DNA from: an uncultured Enterocloster sp.
Lineage (GTDB): Bacteria; Bacillota; Clostridia; Lachnospirales; Lachnospiraceae
Reading direction: 5' to 3'
Assembly: GCA_944382045.1 (NCBI GenBank)
Contig: CALWMT010000039.1
Coordinates: 1-13,536 of the forward strand
DNA: 13,536 nt
The position numbers were made by a program, and so were the translations under genes. The notes beneath the pieces are model-generated. The model was not told the DNA's origin. It did not search any database and was given only the letters and a program-made list of their open reading frames with translations. This document shows, piece by piece, positions 1 to 6,715 of the stretch; position 1 is the stretch's first letter, and each line of letters starts with the position of its first letter.

Positions 1-138
1 CCCCAGATACACGATCTTGAAGTAGCCGTCCGCGGCCTCCTTCTCCCGAACCGGCGTGAGCCCAACGGCCTCTTTATAAAAGGCCAGGCTCTTCTCCAGA
101 TCCAATACATTGAAATTAAAATGGTTAAATACGATCAT
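1..138 (-). CDS. VOC-family (glyoxalase-like) protein, 3' end cut by window edge
   Basis: Only the first 46 residues are present; the frame is open to base 1. The protein begins MIVFNHFNFNVLDLEKSLAF and continues with Y, a helix and a strand. This is the classic first beta-alpha-beta half-module of the vicinal oxygen chelate fold, where an early His (here His6) is usually the first metal ligand and a DLxxSxxFY segment follows. The ATG at 138 has a good ribosome binding site (AGGAGA, 146-151, 7 nt away). It lies 42 nt downstream of serS on the same strand, so it may be co-transcribed with serS or use its own promoter. Relatives are often annotated as lactoylglutathione lyase, but the missing remainder, including the other metal ligands, prevents assigning a substrate. 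The family call is firm for so short a piece; the exact reaction is unknown. Confidence 0.8.
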   Translation of the reverse strand, partial: MIVFNHFNFNVLDLEKSLAFYKEAVGLTPVREKEAADGYFKIVYLG

Positions 139-145
139 ATTTCTC

Positions 146-151
146 TCTCCT
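146..151 (-). promoter_or_regulatory. Ribosome binding site of the VOC-family gene
   Basis: Read on the minus strand the sequence is AGGAGA, 7 nt before the ATG at 138. This supports that start for a gene otherwise known only by its first 46 codons. Confidence 0.65.
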
Positions 152-155
152 ATCA

Positions 156-181
156 CTTTATATAAAGACATGCCATGGCAT
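156..181. repeat. Two adjacent 12-bp perfect palindromes between serS and the VOC gene
   Basis: CTTTATATAAAG (156-167) and ATGCCATGGCAT (170-181) are each perfect 12-bp palindromes separated by 2 bp. They fill much of the 42-nt gap, and the second overlaps the first base of the serS stop codon (181). Neither has a proper loop followed by a T run, so they do not form a convincing intrinsic terminator. They could be a protein-binding site, part of a weak promoter for the VOC gene, or chance. Confidence 0.4.
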
Positions 182-1470
182 CACTTTTTGGGAACCATGA
201 CCTCCATGCCGCCCATATATGGCTGCAGAACCTTGGGGATCTTCACGCTGCCGTCCGCCTGCAGGTTATTCTCCAGGAAGGCGATCAGCATACGAGGCGG
301 AGCCACCACCGTATTGTTCAAGGTGTGGGCAAGATATTTGCTGCCGTCCTGACCCTGAACGCGGATCTTCAAGCGGCGGGCCTGTGCGTCTCCAAGGTTG
401 GAGCAGCTTCCTACCTCAAAATACTTCTTCTGTCTGGGGGACCAGGCCTCCACGTCGCAGGACTTCACCTTCAGATCCGCCAGGTCTCCGGAGCAGCAGC
501 CCAGGGTGCGGACCGGGATATCCATGGAGCGGAACAAGTCTACGGTGTTCTGCCACAGCCTGTCATACCACATGGGGCTCTCCTCGGGGCGGCAGACTAC
601 GATCATCTCCTGCTTTTCAAACTGATGGATGCGGTATACGCCACGCTCCTCGATGCCGTGGGCTCCCTTCTCCTTGCGGAAGCACGGAGAGTAGCTGGTA
701 AAGGTCAGAGGCAGCTGCTCCTCCGGGGTGATGGTGTCGATGAATTTTCCGATCATGGAGTGCTCGCTGGTGCCGATGAGGTAGAGATCCTCCCCCTCAA
801 TCTTGTACATCATGGCGTCCATCTCCGCAAAGCTCATAACACCGGTCACCACATTGCTGCGGATCATAAAGGGCGGCACACAGTAGGTAAAGCCCCTGTT
901 AATCATAAAATCCCTGGCGTAGGTGATCACCGCGGAGTGAAGCCTTGCGATGTCTCCCATCAGGTAGTAGAAGCCGTTGCCAGCCACCTTCCTGGCTGCG
1001 TCCAGATCAATGCCGTTAAAGCGCTCCATGATATCCGTGTGGTAGGGAATCTCGAAATCCGGAACCACCGGCTCCCCAAAGCGCTCCAGCTCCACATTCT
1101 CACTGTCGTCTTTTCCGATCGGCACGGAAGGATCGATGATGTTGGGAATGGTCATCATGATCTTAAGGATCCTCTCAGAAAGCTCTGCCTCCTGAGCCTC
1201 CAGCTCTGCCAAACGGGCGGAGTTGGCGTTCACCTGAGCCTTCACAGCCTCGGCCTCCTCCTTCTTTCCCTGGCCCATACGCTTTCCGATCTCCTTGGAG
1301 AGCTTGTTGCGGGCGGCTCTGCGGTCATCCGCCTCCTTTTTGGCCCTGCGGCTCTTCTCGTCCAGCTCAATCACCTCGTCAACCAGAGGCAGCTTGGAGT
1401 CCTGGAATTTATTCCGAATATTCTGCTTCACAACCTCGGGATTCTCCCGCACAAACCTTAAATCTAACAT
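181..1470 (-). CDS. serS: Seryl-tRNA synthetase (class II), archaeal-like catalytic core
   Basis: Cytoplasmic enzyme that activates serine with ATP and charges tRNA-Ser; 429 residues, normal family length. Residues 1-110 form the N-terminal tRNA-binding domain with a long charged coiled coil (about 30-105), ending in the family sequence TIPNI (107-111). The class II core follows. Motif 2 is SPCFRKEKGAHG (261-272) with Arg265 and Glu267, then IHQFEKQE (281-288). Motif 3 includes HTLNNTVVAPPR (382-393) and FLEN. TSEH (234-237) stands where most bacterial enzymes have TAEVPL. The core therefore resembles archaeal and eukaryotic SerRS more than the usual bacterial type. The start at 1470 is chosen because MLDLRFVRENPE is the family N-terminus and AGGAGG lies 5 nt upstream; an in-frame ATG at 1509 lacks both. 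No T-box was found upstream. Confidence 0.96.
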   Translation of the reverse strand: MLDLRFVRENPEVVKQNIRNKFQDSKLPLVDEVIELDEKSRRAKKEADDRRAARNKLSKEIGKRMGQGKKEEAEAVKAQVNANSARLAELEAQEAELSERILKIMMTIPNIIDPSVPIGKDDSENVELERFGEPVVPDFEIPYHTDIMERFNGIDLDAARKVAGNGFYYLMGDIARLHSAVITYARDFMINRGFTYCVPPFMIRSNVVTGVMSFAEMDAMMYKIEGEDLYLIGTSEHSMIGKFIDTITPEEQLPLTFTSYSPCFRKEKGAHGIEERGVYRIHQFEKQEMIVVCRPEESPMWYDRLWQNTVDLFRSMDIPVRTLGCCSGDLADLKVKSCDVEAWSPRQKKYFEVGSCSNLGDAQARRLKIRVQGQDGSKYLAHTLNNTVVAPPRMLIAFLENNLQADGSVKIPKVLQPYMGGMEVMVPKK

Positions 1471-1475
1471 ATTTT

Positions 1476-1481
1476 CCTCCT
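1476..1481 (-). promoter_or_regulatory. Ribosome binding site fixing the serS start
   Basis: A perfect AGGAGG (minus strand) lies 5 nt before the ATG at 1470. It decides between this start and the in-frame ATG at 1509, which would add 13 residues unlike any SerRS N-terminus. Confidence 0.85.
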
Positions 1482-1487
1482 GAATCT

Positions 1488-1507
1488 GCGCCAGCCAAGG
1501 CTGCCGC
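1488..1507 (-). promoter_or_regulatory. Small hairpin in the serS leader
   Basis: Minus strand GCGGCAGCCTTGGCTGGCGC folds back on itself, with CAGCC pairing GGCTG and GCG pairing CGC around one G-G mismatch. A tight loop sits at TT, so the closing pairs would open in practice. It ends 6 nt before the serS ribosome binding site and could affect translation. No T run follows, so it is not a terminator. It may be chance in a GC-rich leader. Confidence 0.3.
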
Positions 1508-1563
1508 ATTTTTCTCGTGTGGGCGCCAGACAGACCGCTAAGGGAGGCCGCCGGATGCCTTTC

Positions 1564-1611
1564 TTAAGAGTATAGCTCATTTTTCCTGGAAAGAAAAGCC
1601 CCTTCTTTCAT
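1564..1611 (-). CDS. Possible 15-codon leader ORF upstream of serS
   Basis: ATG at 1611 to TAA at 1564 encodes MKEGAFLSRKNELYS. AGGAG (1620-1624) stands 8 nt before the ATG, a near-ideal spacing. It occupies the place after thiN where Bacillus subtilis carries spoVM, but the peptide does not resemble SpoVM. Two serine codons are present, without the run expected of a classical serine attenuator. The arrangement can arise by chance, so confidence is low. Confidence 0.15.
   Translation of the reverse strand: MKEGAFLSRKNELYS
1569..1597 (-). promoter_or_regulatory. Candidate promoter for serS
   Basis: TATACT at 1574-1569 (minus strand) matches the -10 consensus in 5 of 6 bases. The hexamer 17 nt upstream, TTTTCT (1597-1592), matches the -35 consensus in only 3 of 6, so the call is weak. 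It would start RNA about 90-100 nt before the serS ATG. The -35 region overlaps one arm of an inverted repeat (1589-1609), which could act as an operator. Confidence 0.3.
1589..1609. repeat. Inverted repeat GAAAGAA-n7-TTCTTTC upstream of serS
   Basis: Seven-base perfect arms at 1589-1595 and 1603-1609 are separated by 7 bp. As RNA it would be an A/U-rich stem without a following T run. As DNA the arm-to-arm distance suits a dimeric repressor, and it overlaps the weak serS -35 position. Function is unknown. Confidence 0.4.
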
Positions 1612-1670
1612 ATTGCAGGCTCCTGGCTGGCTGTACAGGGCCTGATGCCTGCGCTGCCGGAACTGTCCCG

Positions 1671-2324
1671 TCAGGTATCCCGGGACTCCACCACAATCAG
1701 CACCCCATCCTGAAGGGTGATAACCGCCTCGTCCGCCGCCAGCTCATTGCTGATGCACAGGCTGGTTCCGATGGCGATGTCCTTATCCGTCAGGGGATAT
1801 TTAAATCCTCTGAGGGTGATGCCCTTCACCTCCTCGGTGAGCGGCAGGAAGGAGATGTAGGTGCCCCACACCTCCCGGCGCTTAAAGCGCCTCTCCCCAT
1901 CGATCAGATACAGCTTGTTTCCCGGATCCAGAATACATGCCTCCACTCCCCGCTGGAGACAGGGATAGAGCAGGTGGATGTTTCCCAGCAGATGGTCCAG
2001 CCTCCCCCCAGTGGCGCCCAAAAGCACGATATAGCCAGCCCCCATCGCTGCAGCCCGCTTGATGGCAAGCTCCGTGTCCGTGTCGTCCTTCTCCGGCTGG
2101 TGCACCTCCCAGACAATGTGCTCCCTTCTGCGGAAATCCGCCAAGGCCGCTGGATCCGCCGAATCAAAATCTCCCACTATCACGTCGGGCACGATTCCCA
2201 AGGCCCAAGCCGCATTCAGGCCGCGGTCCACGGCAATCACCCGATCAAAGCCTTCCCCAGACAAATAAGACCGGGCGAACCCCAGGTCGATGGGGCCCCC
2301 GGTGATAATCAGACAGCGCTTCAT
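1671..2324 (-). CDS. thiN: Thiamine pyrophosphokinase
   Basis: Transfers pyrophosphate from ATP to thiamine to make the cofactor thiamine pyrophosphate, in the cytoplasm. It has 217 residues, normal for the bacterial ThiN family. Visible family motifs are GDFDS (51-55) and KDDTDTE (79-85), whose acidic residues bind Mg-ATP, then GATGGRLDH (103-111) and the C-terminal substrate-site sequence GTSLCISNE (186-194). The ATG at 2324 overlaps the rpe stop codon by 4 nt (ATGA), so the two genes are translationally coupled. It is the last gene of the long operon; in Bacillus the same cluster also ends rpe-thiN. No thiamine riboswitch is visible near it, so it seems to follow the operon's general expression rather than thiamine supply. 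Confidence 0.95.
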   Translation of the reverse strand: MKRCLIITGGPIDLGFARSYLSGEGFDRVIAVDRGLNAAWALGIVPDVIVGDFDSADPAALADFRRREHIVWEVHQPEKDDTDTELAIKRAAAMGAGYIVLLGATGGRLDHLLGNIHLLYPCLQRGVEACILDPGNKLYLIDGERRFKRREVWGTYISFLPLTEEVKGITLRGFKYPLTDKDIAIGTSLCISNELAADEAVITLQDGVLIVVESRDT

Positions 2325-2986
2325 CTCTCGTATTCCTTAAATATTTCCAAAAATTCCCTGGTGCGGGCCGCCGGATCCTGGCCGAACACAGCTGAGCCAG
2401 CCACAAATACATTTGCACCGGCCTCCAGAACCGGACGTACCGTGGCCGGACTGATGCCTCCGTCCACCTCAATATCCACGGACAGCCCCTGCTCCTCAAT
2501 TCTCCGGCGCAGGCTGCGGATCTTATCCAGCGTATAGGGAATAAACCTCTGGCCTCCAAAGCCCGGATTTACTGTCATGATGAGAACCATGTCCACATTT
2601 CCCAAAATGCAGTCCAGGGCAGAAATCGGCGTGGCCGGATTCAATGCCACACCCACGCGCATGCCCCCCTCCTTGATCTGGTTCACCACCCGGTCCAGAT
2701 GGGTGCAGGCCTCCGCATGGACCGTGAGAATGTCCGCCCCGCATCTTCTCATGTCCTCCACGTAGCGTCCCGGCTCCTCCACCATCATGTGGACATCAAA
2801 TACCCTGTCGGTGGCCTCCCGAATCCCCGCAAGCACCGGCATTCCAAAGGATATGCTGGGCACAAAGGCCCCATCCATCACGTCCAGATGGATGTACTGG
2901 GCCCCTGCCTCGTCCACAGCCCGCAGCTCCTCGCCCAGTTTTGTAAAATCCGCCGCCAGAACGGACGGCGCCAGCTTATAGTACAT
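2321..2986 (-). CDS. rpe: Ribulose-phosphate 3-epimerase
   Basis: Interconverts ribulose 5-phosphate and xylulose 5-phosphate in the non-oxidative pentose phosphate pathway. It has 221 residues forming a single TIM barrel. Expected active-site elements are all present: Ser8 in APSVLAADF, metal ligands His33 and Asp35 in HLDVMDGxFVP (33-43), His66 in DVHMM, Asp175 in VDGGI (174-178), the flexible loop MTVNPGFGGQ (137-146), and the phosphate-binding GSAVF (197-201). The ATG at 2986 is 2 nt after the rsgA stop, with AAGGAG at a usable distance. It overlaps thiN by 4 nt. Nothing is missing or unusual; the placement between rsgA and thiN is standard for Firmicutes. Confidence 0.97.
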   Translation of the reverse strand: MYYKLAPSVLAADFTKLGEELRAVDEAGAQYIHLDVMDGAFVPSISFGMPVLAGIREATDRVFDVHMMVEEPGRYVEDMRRCGADILTVHAEACTHLDRVVNQIKEGGMRVGVALNPATPISALDCILGNVDMVLIMTVNPGFGGQRFIPYTLDKIRSLRRRIEEQGLSVDIEVDGGISPATVRPVLEAGANVFVAGSAVFGQDPAARTREFLEIFKEYER

Positions 2987-2988
2987 AA

Positions 2989-3867
2989 TCAGTATCTCCT
3001 TCTGCTTTTCAGCTCCTCATACATGAGTACATAATTTTCGTAGCGGCTTCGGCTCACCCAGCCCTGCTCCAGAGCCTCCTTCACCCCGCAGTCTCTCTCT
3101 CCCACATGAACGCAGCCGGCAAAGCGGCAGGCCGACTCATAGGGGGCAAATTCTGGGAAATACGCCTTCAGCTCCCCTGCCTCCATATCCGGAGGAAAGA
3201 TGGAGCTGAATCCCGGGGTATCCATCATGTAGGTGTCCTCCTCCAAGAAGAATAGCTCACTGTGGCGGGTGGTATGCTTTCCCCGCTCAATCTTTCGGCT
3301 GATGTCTCCCGTCTCCATGGCGGCCTGGGGATGAATGGCGTTTGTCAAGGTGGATTTTCCCACCCCGGAGGGTCCGGCAAGCACTGTGGTCTTCCCCCGC
3401 ATCAGCGCCCTCACTGCCTCCAGGCCCTCCTCATTCCGGGCGCTGATAATCTGCACCGTATAGCCCGCCCCCTCATAGATGGAGCGGTATTCCTCTGCCG
3501 TCCTCTCACCGGCCAGATCCAGCTTGTTAAAGCAGATAATCACCGGAACCTGCTCCCTCTCCATCATCACCAGAAACCGGTCCAACAGATTCAGATTTGG
3601 CTCCGGATGGGTCAGGGAGAACACAACCAGCGCCTGATCCACATTGGCCGCAGCCGGCCGGATCAGCGCATTCTTTCTCGGGAGAATGGCATCCACATTT
3701 CCCTCCGCATCCGTCTCATCCAGCACGGAGAACTCCACGTTATCTCCCACCAGGGGCTTAACATCCTGTTTGCGGAAAATTCCCTTTGCCCGGCAGGCAT
3801 AGACCTTATTCCTTCCATTGTCCACGTAATAAAAGCCGCCGATTCCCTTTACAATCTTACCTCGCAT
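2989..3867 (-). CDS. rsgA: Ribosome small-subunit-dependent GTPase RsgA
   Basis: Circularly permuted GTPase that checks late 30S subunit assembly (YjeQ/CpgA family); 292 residues. An N-terminal OB-fold covers about residues 1-70. The G motifs come in the permuted order: G4 NKLD (114-117), G5 SAR (142-144), G1 GPSGVGKST (165-173), G2 region GKHTTR (196-201), G3 DTPG (216-219). The C-terminal zinc knuckle has Cys247, Cys252, His254 and Cys260. It sits 18 nt after prkC and 2 nt before rpe. In Bacillus the homologous CpgA is a known PrkC substrate, with phosphorylation at a Thr close to G1 as I recall. The TT at 160-161 just before G1 is a natural candidate here, by inference only. Confidence 0.97.
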   Translation of the reverse strand: MRGKIVKGIGGFYYVDNGRNKVYACRAKGIFRKQDVKPLVGDNVEFSVLDETDAEGNVDAILPRKNALIRPAAANVDQALVVFSLTHPEPNLNLLDRFLVMMEREQVPVIICFNKLDLAGERTAEEYRSIYEGAGYTVQIISARNEEGLEAVRALMRGKTTVLAGPSGVGKSTLTNAIHPQAAMETGDISRKIERGKHTTRHSELFFLEEDTYMMDTPGFSSIFPPDMEAGELKAYFPEFAPYESACRFAGCVHVGERDCGVKEALEQGWVSRSRYENYVLMYEELKSRRRY

Positions 3868-3885
3868 AGCTGTCCACTCTCCTGC

Positions 3886-5973
3886 CTATCCTGCCGGGAA
3901 AAATGCAACGGGATAGGATGCAATGATATTGTCCAGGTTATCCGCATCCACCACCTCCACGGTTCCGGAGTCCACGCCGTAGGCTCCCCGGATTCTGCTT
4001 ATAACGATGGGGATGTCCTGTGCACCCACCACAAGCCTGGGGCTAATAAGCGTGGTATATACATCGTCCCCGTTTATGGTCTGCTTGAGGCGGACCAGGA
4101 CGCGGATGCTGCTGCTCTGCGCTGCAGGTCCAATGTAATCGCCGATCGAGCATGTCTGATCAATCGAGCCGATATAATAGAGTCCATTCTCGCCCGTCTC
4201 CTCCGCCGTCTCATTTCCGCTTACCACATAATCCACGGTGCTCTGCAGCGGCAGAACGGTCCCCGGCTCCACAGACTGATTGATAATAATCCCCTCTGGA
4301 ACTGTATCGCTCGCCTCATAGGTCACTGCCCCTGCGGCAAGGCCTGAGCCTGCCAGAAGGGCATCCGCCGTCACCGGATCCCGGCCTCTGAGCTCCGGCA
4401 CCTGCCCAGGCACCACCTGGGGGCCTGTGCTCACATACAGGCTCACCGTGTCTCCGGCCTTCGCTGTCTCCGGACTGAAGCGGATCACACTGCCCTGAGG
4501 CACGGTGTCACTCGCCTCGTCCAGGCGCTGTACCAGGAGGTTCTTTTCCTTCAGCAGCGCTTCCGCCTGATCGCCCGTCATCTGGGTGAGATTGAGGGCT
4601 GCAAGATCCACCTTGTCGCTCCCGAGACTGACTGTAACGCCTACGTCAGCCCCCTTCTCTACGGGATTTCCCTCCACGACGGTCTGGCTCATAACAAGGC
4701 CCTCGCCGTAATTATCTGAGTATTCCCTGGCAGTGACCGTCATCGTCAGGCCATAACCGGCAAGCTCTCTCTGGGCATCCTCCTCCGTCATTCCAAGAAT
4801 GCTTGGCATGGAAATCTGATTCCCCGCAAGCGTCACCTCCACAGCCGGCAGAGTTGTCTCCTGGGCCGCGGTCTGCTGTACGTTTTCCTTTGTCCTGGGG
4901 CTAAAAAGCCCGGTAAGCCGGGTGGCCAGGAAAATGAGCACCGCTGCAATAAGGATTGCGGCCACCACACCGATAGCAGTGACAATCCGCTCAAGCTGCG
5001 GGTTTATATCCTCCTCCGCATCCTCCTGCTTCCGGCGGCGGGGTGGCTGCCGTCTTCCCTCCTTGATTGCGCTGATCTCCTCCCTTGTCAGCATACGCGT
5101 GCTGTCCCCGTCCTCCTCGATTCCTTCCTCCTCCGGGGCAAAAATATCCGCCTGGGGGTCCACCAGAACCCGGCGCAGATCTGCAATCACATCCTCCATG
5201 GATGCATAGCGCATATCCGGCTTCTTCTGGGTGCACTTTAAAATAATCTGCTCCAGCCCCGGCCAGATGTCCGGATTATACTCAGTGGGAGGGACTACCG
5301 GATCCTCCAGGTGGGCCAGCGCCACAGCAACCGTGTTGTCCCCCTCAAATGGGACCTTTCCCGCTGCCATCTCATACAGGGTGATGCCAAAGGAGTAGAT
5401 ATCGCTCCGCTCATCGCAGTAGCCGCCTCTGGCCTGCTCCGGCGAAATATAATGAACCGATCCCACCGCCGAGGCATTCATGGTCTGGGCTGACACCGCC
5501 TTGGCAATGCCAAAATCCGCCACCTTCACCTTTCCGTCCCTGGAAATGATGATATTCTGAGGCTTAATATCCCGGTGGACAATATGGTGGCTGTGGGCCG
5601 CAGCAATGCCGGAAGCCACCTGAATGGCAATTCCAATGGCCTCCTTGTTCTCCAGACAGCCCTTCTTGTCAATATAATTCTTGAGAGTGATACCCTCGAT
5701 CAGCTCCATGACAATATAGTGAAGCGCATCCTCCTCCACTACGTCATAGACACTTACAATATTCGGATGGGACAGGCGGGCCGCGGCCTGGGCCTCCATC
5801 TTAAATTTATCGATAAATGCCTTGTCAAAGGCAAATTCTTCCTTCAGCACCTTGATGGCCACCAAGCGGTTTAAGGTATGGCACTGGGCCTTATAGACCA
5901 CAGACATGCCGCCTGAGCCGATCTTTTCCAAAATCTCATATCGATTCTGCAGATAGGTTCCGGGCTTCAGCAT
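3886..5973 (-). CDS. prkC: PASTA-domain Ser/Thr protein kinase (PrkC/StkP type)
   Basis: Membrane kinase that senses cell-wall muropeptides or lipid II and phosphorylates proteins of wall synthesis, division and translation; 695 residues. The cytoplasmic kinase domain (1-270) has the glycine loop GSGGMS (19-24), Lys41, Glu60, HRDIKPQN (133-140) with catalytic Asp135, DFG (153-155) and SPEQARGG (177-184). A juxtamembrane region rich in acidic and then basic residues (271-330) leads to one transmembrane helix (about 331-352). Outside are three PASTA repeats (about 387-451, 452-518, 521-587). A further region of about 100 residues (588-695) does not read as PASTA and looks beta-rich. The ATG at 5973 overlaps the end of stp by 7 nt, linking kinase and phosphatase synthesis. 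The activation loop has one Thr (164) where relatives commonly have two or three. Confidence 0.97.
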   Translation of the reverse strand: MLKPGTYLQNRYEILEKIGSGGMSVVYKAQCHTLNRLVAIKVLKEEFAFDKAFIDKFKMEAQAAARLSHPNIVSVYDVVEEDALHYIVMELIEGITLKNYIDKKGCLENKEAIGIAIQVASGIAAAHSHHIVHRDIKPQNIIISRDGKVKVADFGIAKAVSAQTMNASAVGSVHYISPEQARGGYCDERSDIYSFGITLYEMAAGKVPFEGDNTVAVALAHLEDPVVPPTEYNPDIWPGLEQIILKCTQKKPDMRYASMEDVIADLRRVLVDPQADIFAPEEEGIEEDGDSTRMLTREEISAIKEGRRQPPRRRKQEDAEEDINPQLERIVTAIGVVAAILIAAVLIFLATRLTGLFSPRTKENVQQTAAQETTLPAVEVTLAGNQISMPSILGMTEEDAQRELAGYGLTMTVTAREYSDNYGEGLVMSQTVVEGNPVEKGADVGVTVSLGSDKVDLAALNLTQMTGDQAEALLKEKNLLVQRLDEASDTVPQGSVIRFSPETAKAGDTVSLYVSTGPQVVPGQVPELRGRDPVTADALLAGSGLAAGAVTYEASDTVPEGIIINQSVEPGTVLPLQSTVDYVVSGNETAEETGENGLYYIGSIDQTCSIGDYIGPAAQSSSIRVLVRLKQTINGDDVYTTLISPRLVVGAQDIPIVISRIRGAYGVDSGTVEVVDADNLDNIIASYPVAFFPAG

Positions 5974-6713
5974 AAGGCCTCTCCCCCTTCCCCTGGCCGT
6001 ACCAGCACTACTGCAATATTATCGGCACCGCCCTGATGGTTCGCCGCAGCAATGAGCTGGGATGCCTTGTCCTTCAGGCTGCCCGATCCGACCACAATCC
6101 GGCGGATCGACTCGTCATCCACCATATTGGTAAGGCCGTCAGAGCACAGAAGAAAATAGTCTCCCTGGCAGAGCTCTGCCTCAAAAAAATCCGCTTCAAC
6201 CGACCGCTCAATTCCCATTGCCCGGGTAATGATATTTTTGTGGCTCTTATAATAGGCGCTGTCCCGGTCCATCCGTCCCATGGCCGCCATCTCCTCCACA
6301 TAGGAATGATCGCGGGTGATCTGGCGGATGGAATTCTGGCGGATGAGATAGAGCCGGCTGTCGCCCACATTGGCCACATAGAGTGTATCTGCCTCTGCCA
6401 CAGCCGCTACCAGGGTGCATCCCATGCCTCTCAGCTCCTCCCGGCTCCGTGACTCCTCATACAGCCGCTCATTTACCGCCTGTATTCCTGTCTTCAGCTG
6501 CATAACCGGAGATCCCTGGCCCTGTCTGTTCAAATAGACCACCAGGTTTTCCACCGTATAGCGGGAGGCATAATCCCCAGCCTTGTGGCCCCCCATTCCA
6601 TCCGCTACCAAAAAGAGGTTGGGAAGCGACCCCACCTTCTCCGGTGAGGAATAGATATAATCCTGGTTCATGTACCTGACCCTTCCGGTGTCAGTGAGTG
6701 CGTATGCCTCCAC
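5967..6713 (-). CDS. stp: PP2C-family Ser/Thr protein phosphatase, partner of PrkC
   Basis: Manganese-dependent phosphatase (PrpC/Stp type) that reverses PrkC phosphorylation in the cytoplasm; 248 residues. Motifs in order are Arg11 and Asn16-Gln17-Asp18, DGMGG (38-42) with metal-binding Asp38, GMGCT (96-100), NVGDSR (115-120), RDHS (134-137), SDG (191-193) with Asp192, and GADNI (229-233) with Asp231. The start codon is GTG at 6713, chosen because AAGGAG lies 10 nt upstream. The next in-frame Met (residue 15) would remove Arg11, which binds phosphate in the family. It begins 2 nt after rlmN and overlaps prkC by 7 nt. A promoter-like sequence inside the end of rlmN (6792-6819) could give stp-prkC extra transcription. 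Confidence 0.96.
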   Translation of the reverse strand: MEAYALTDTGRVRYMNQDYIYSSPEKVGSLPNLFLVADGMGGHKAGDYASRYTVENLVVYLNRQGQGSPVMQLKTGIQAVNERLYEESRSREELRGMGCTLVAAVAEADTLYVANVGDSRLYLIRQNSIRQITRDHSYVEEMAAMGRMDRDSAYYKSHKNIITRAMGIERSVEADFFEAELCQGDYFLLCSDGLTNMVDDESIRRIVVGSGSLKDKASQLIAAANHQGGADNIAVVLVRPGEGGEALC

Positions 6714-6715
6714 GG

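Larger units (their letters stand above)
1471..1670. other. 200-nt intergenic region between thiN and serS
   Basis: This is the only sizeable non-coding stretch. From the thiN side it holds an inverted repeat GCAGGC/GCCTGC (1615-1620 and 1647-1652, 26-nt loop) and an 8-bp palindrome CTGTACAG (1631-1638). Next come a possible 15-codon ORF (1564-1611), an inverted repeat GAAAGAA-n7-TTCTTTC (1589-1609) and a weak promoter (1569-1597). The serS leader hairpin (1488-1507) and ribosome binding site follow. I looked for the T-box core (TGGNACCGCG on the sense strand) and did not find it. No classical hairpin-plus-T-run terminator for the upstream operon is evident either. Confidence 0.6.

Noticed and set aside
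175..1461. A 428-codon open frame on the plus strand opposite serS
   Set aside because: It is an antisense shadow: the minus strand encodes a clear SerRS, and the plus-strand protein shows no recognisable family and a His/Leu-rich composition typical of reversed GC-rich genes.
1471..1509. Longer SerS starting at the ATG at 1509
   Set aside because: The extra 13 residues are not SerRS-like, while AGGAGG and the family N-terminus both point to 1470.
1600..1660. Intrinsic terminator after thiN
   Set aside because: Inverted repeats exist, but the arms are short, one loop is 26 nt, and no T run follows directly.
1471..1670. T-box riboswitch for serS
   Set aside because: The highly conserved antiterminator core and a following terminator hairpin with a T run are not present on the sense strand.
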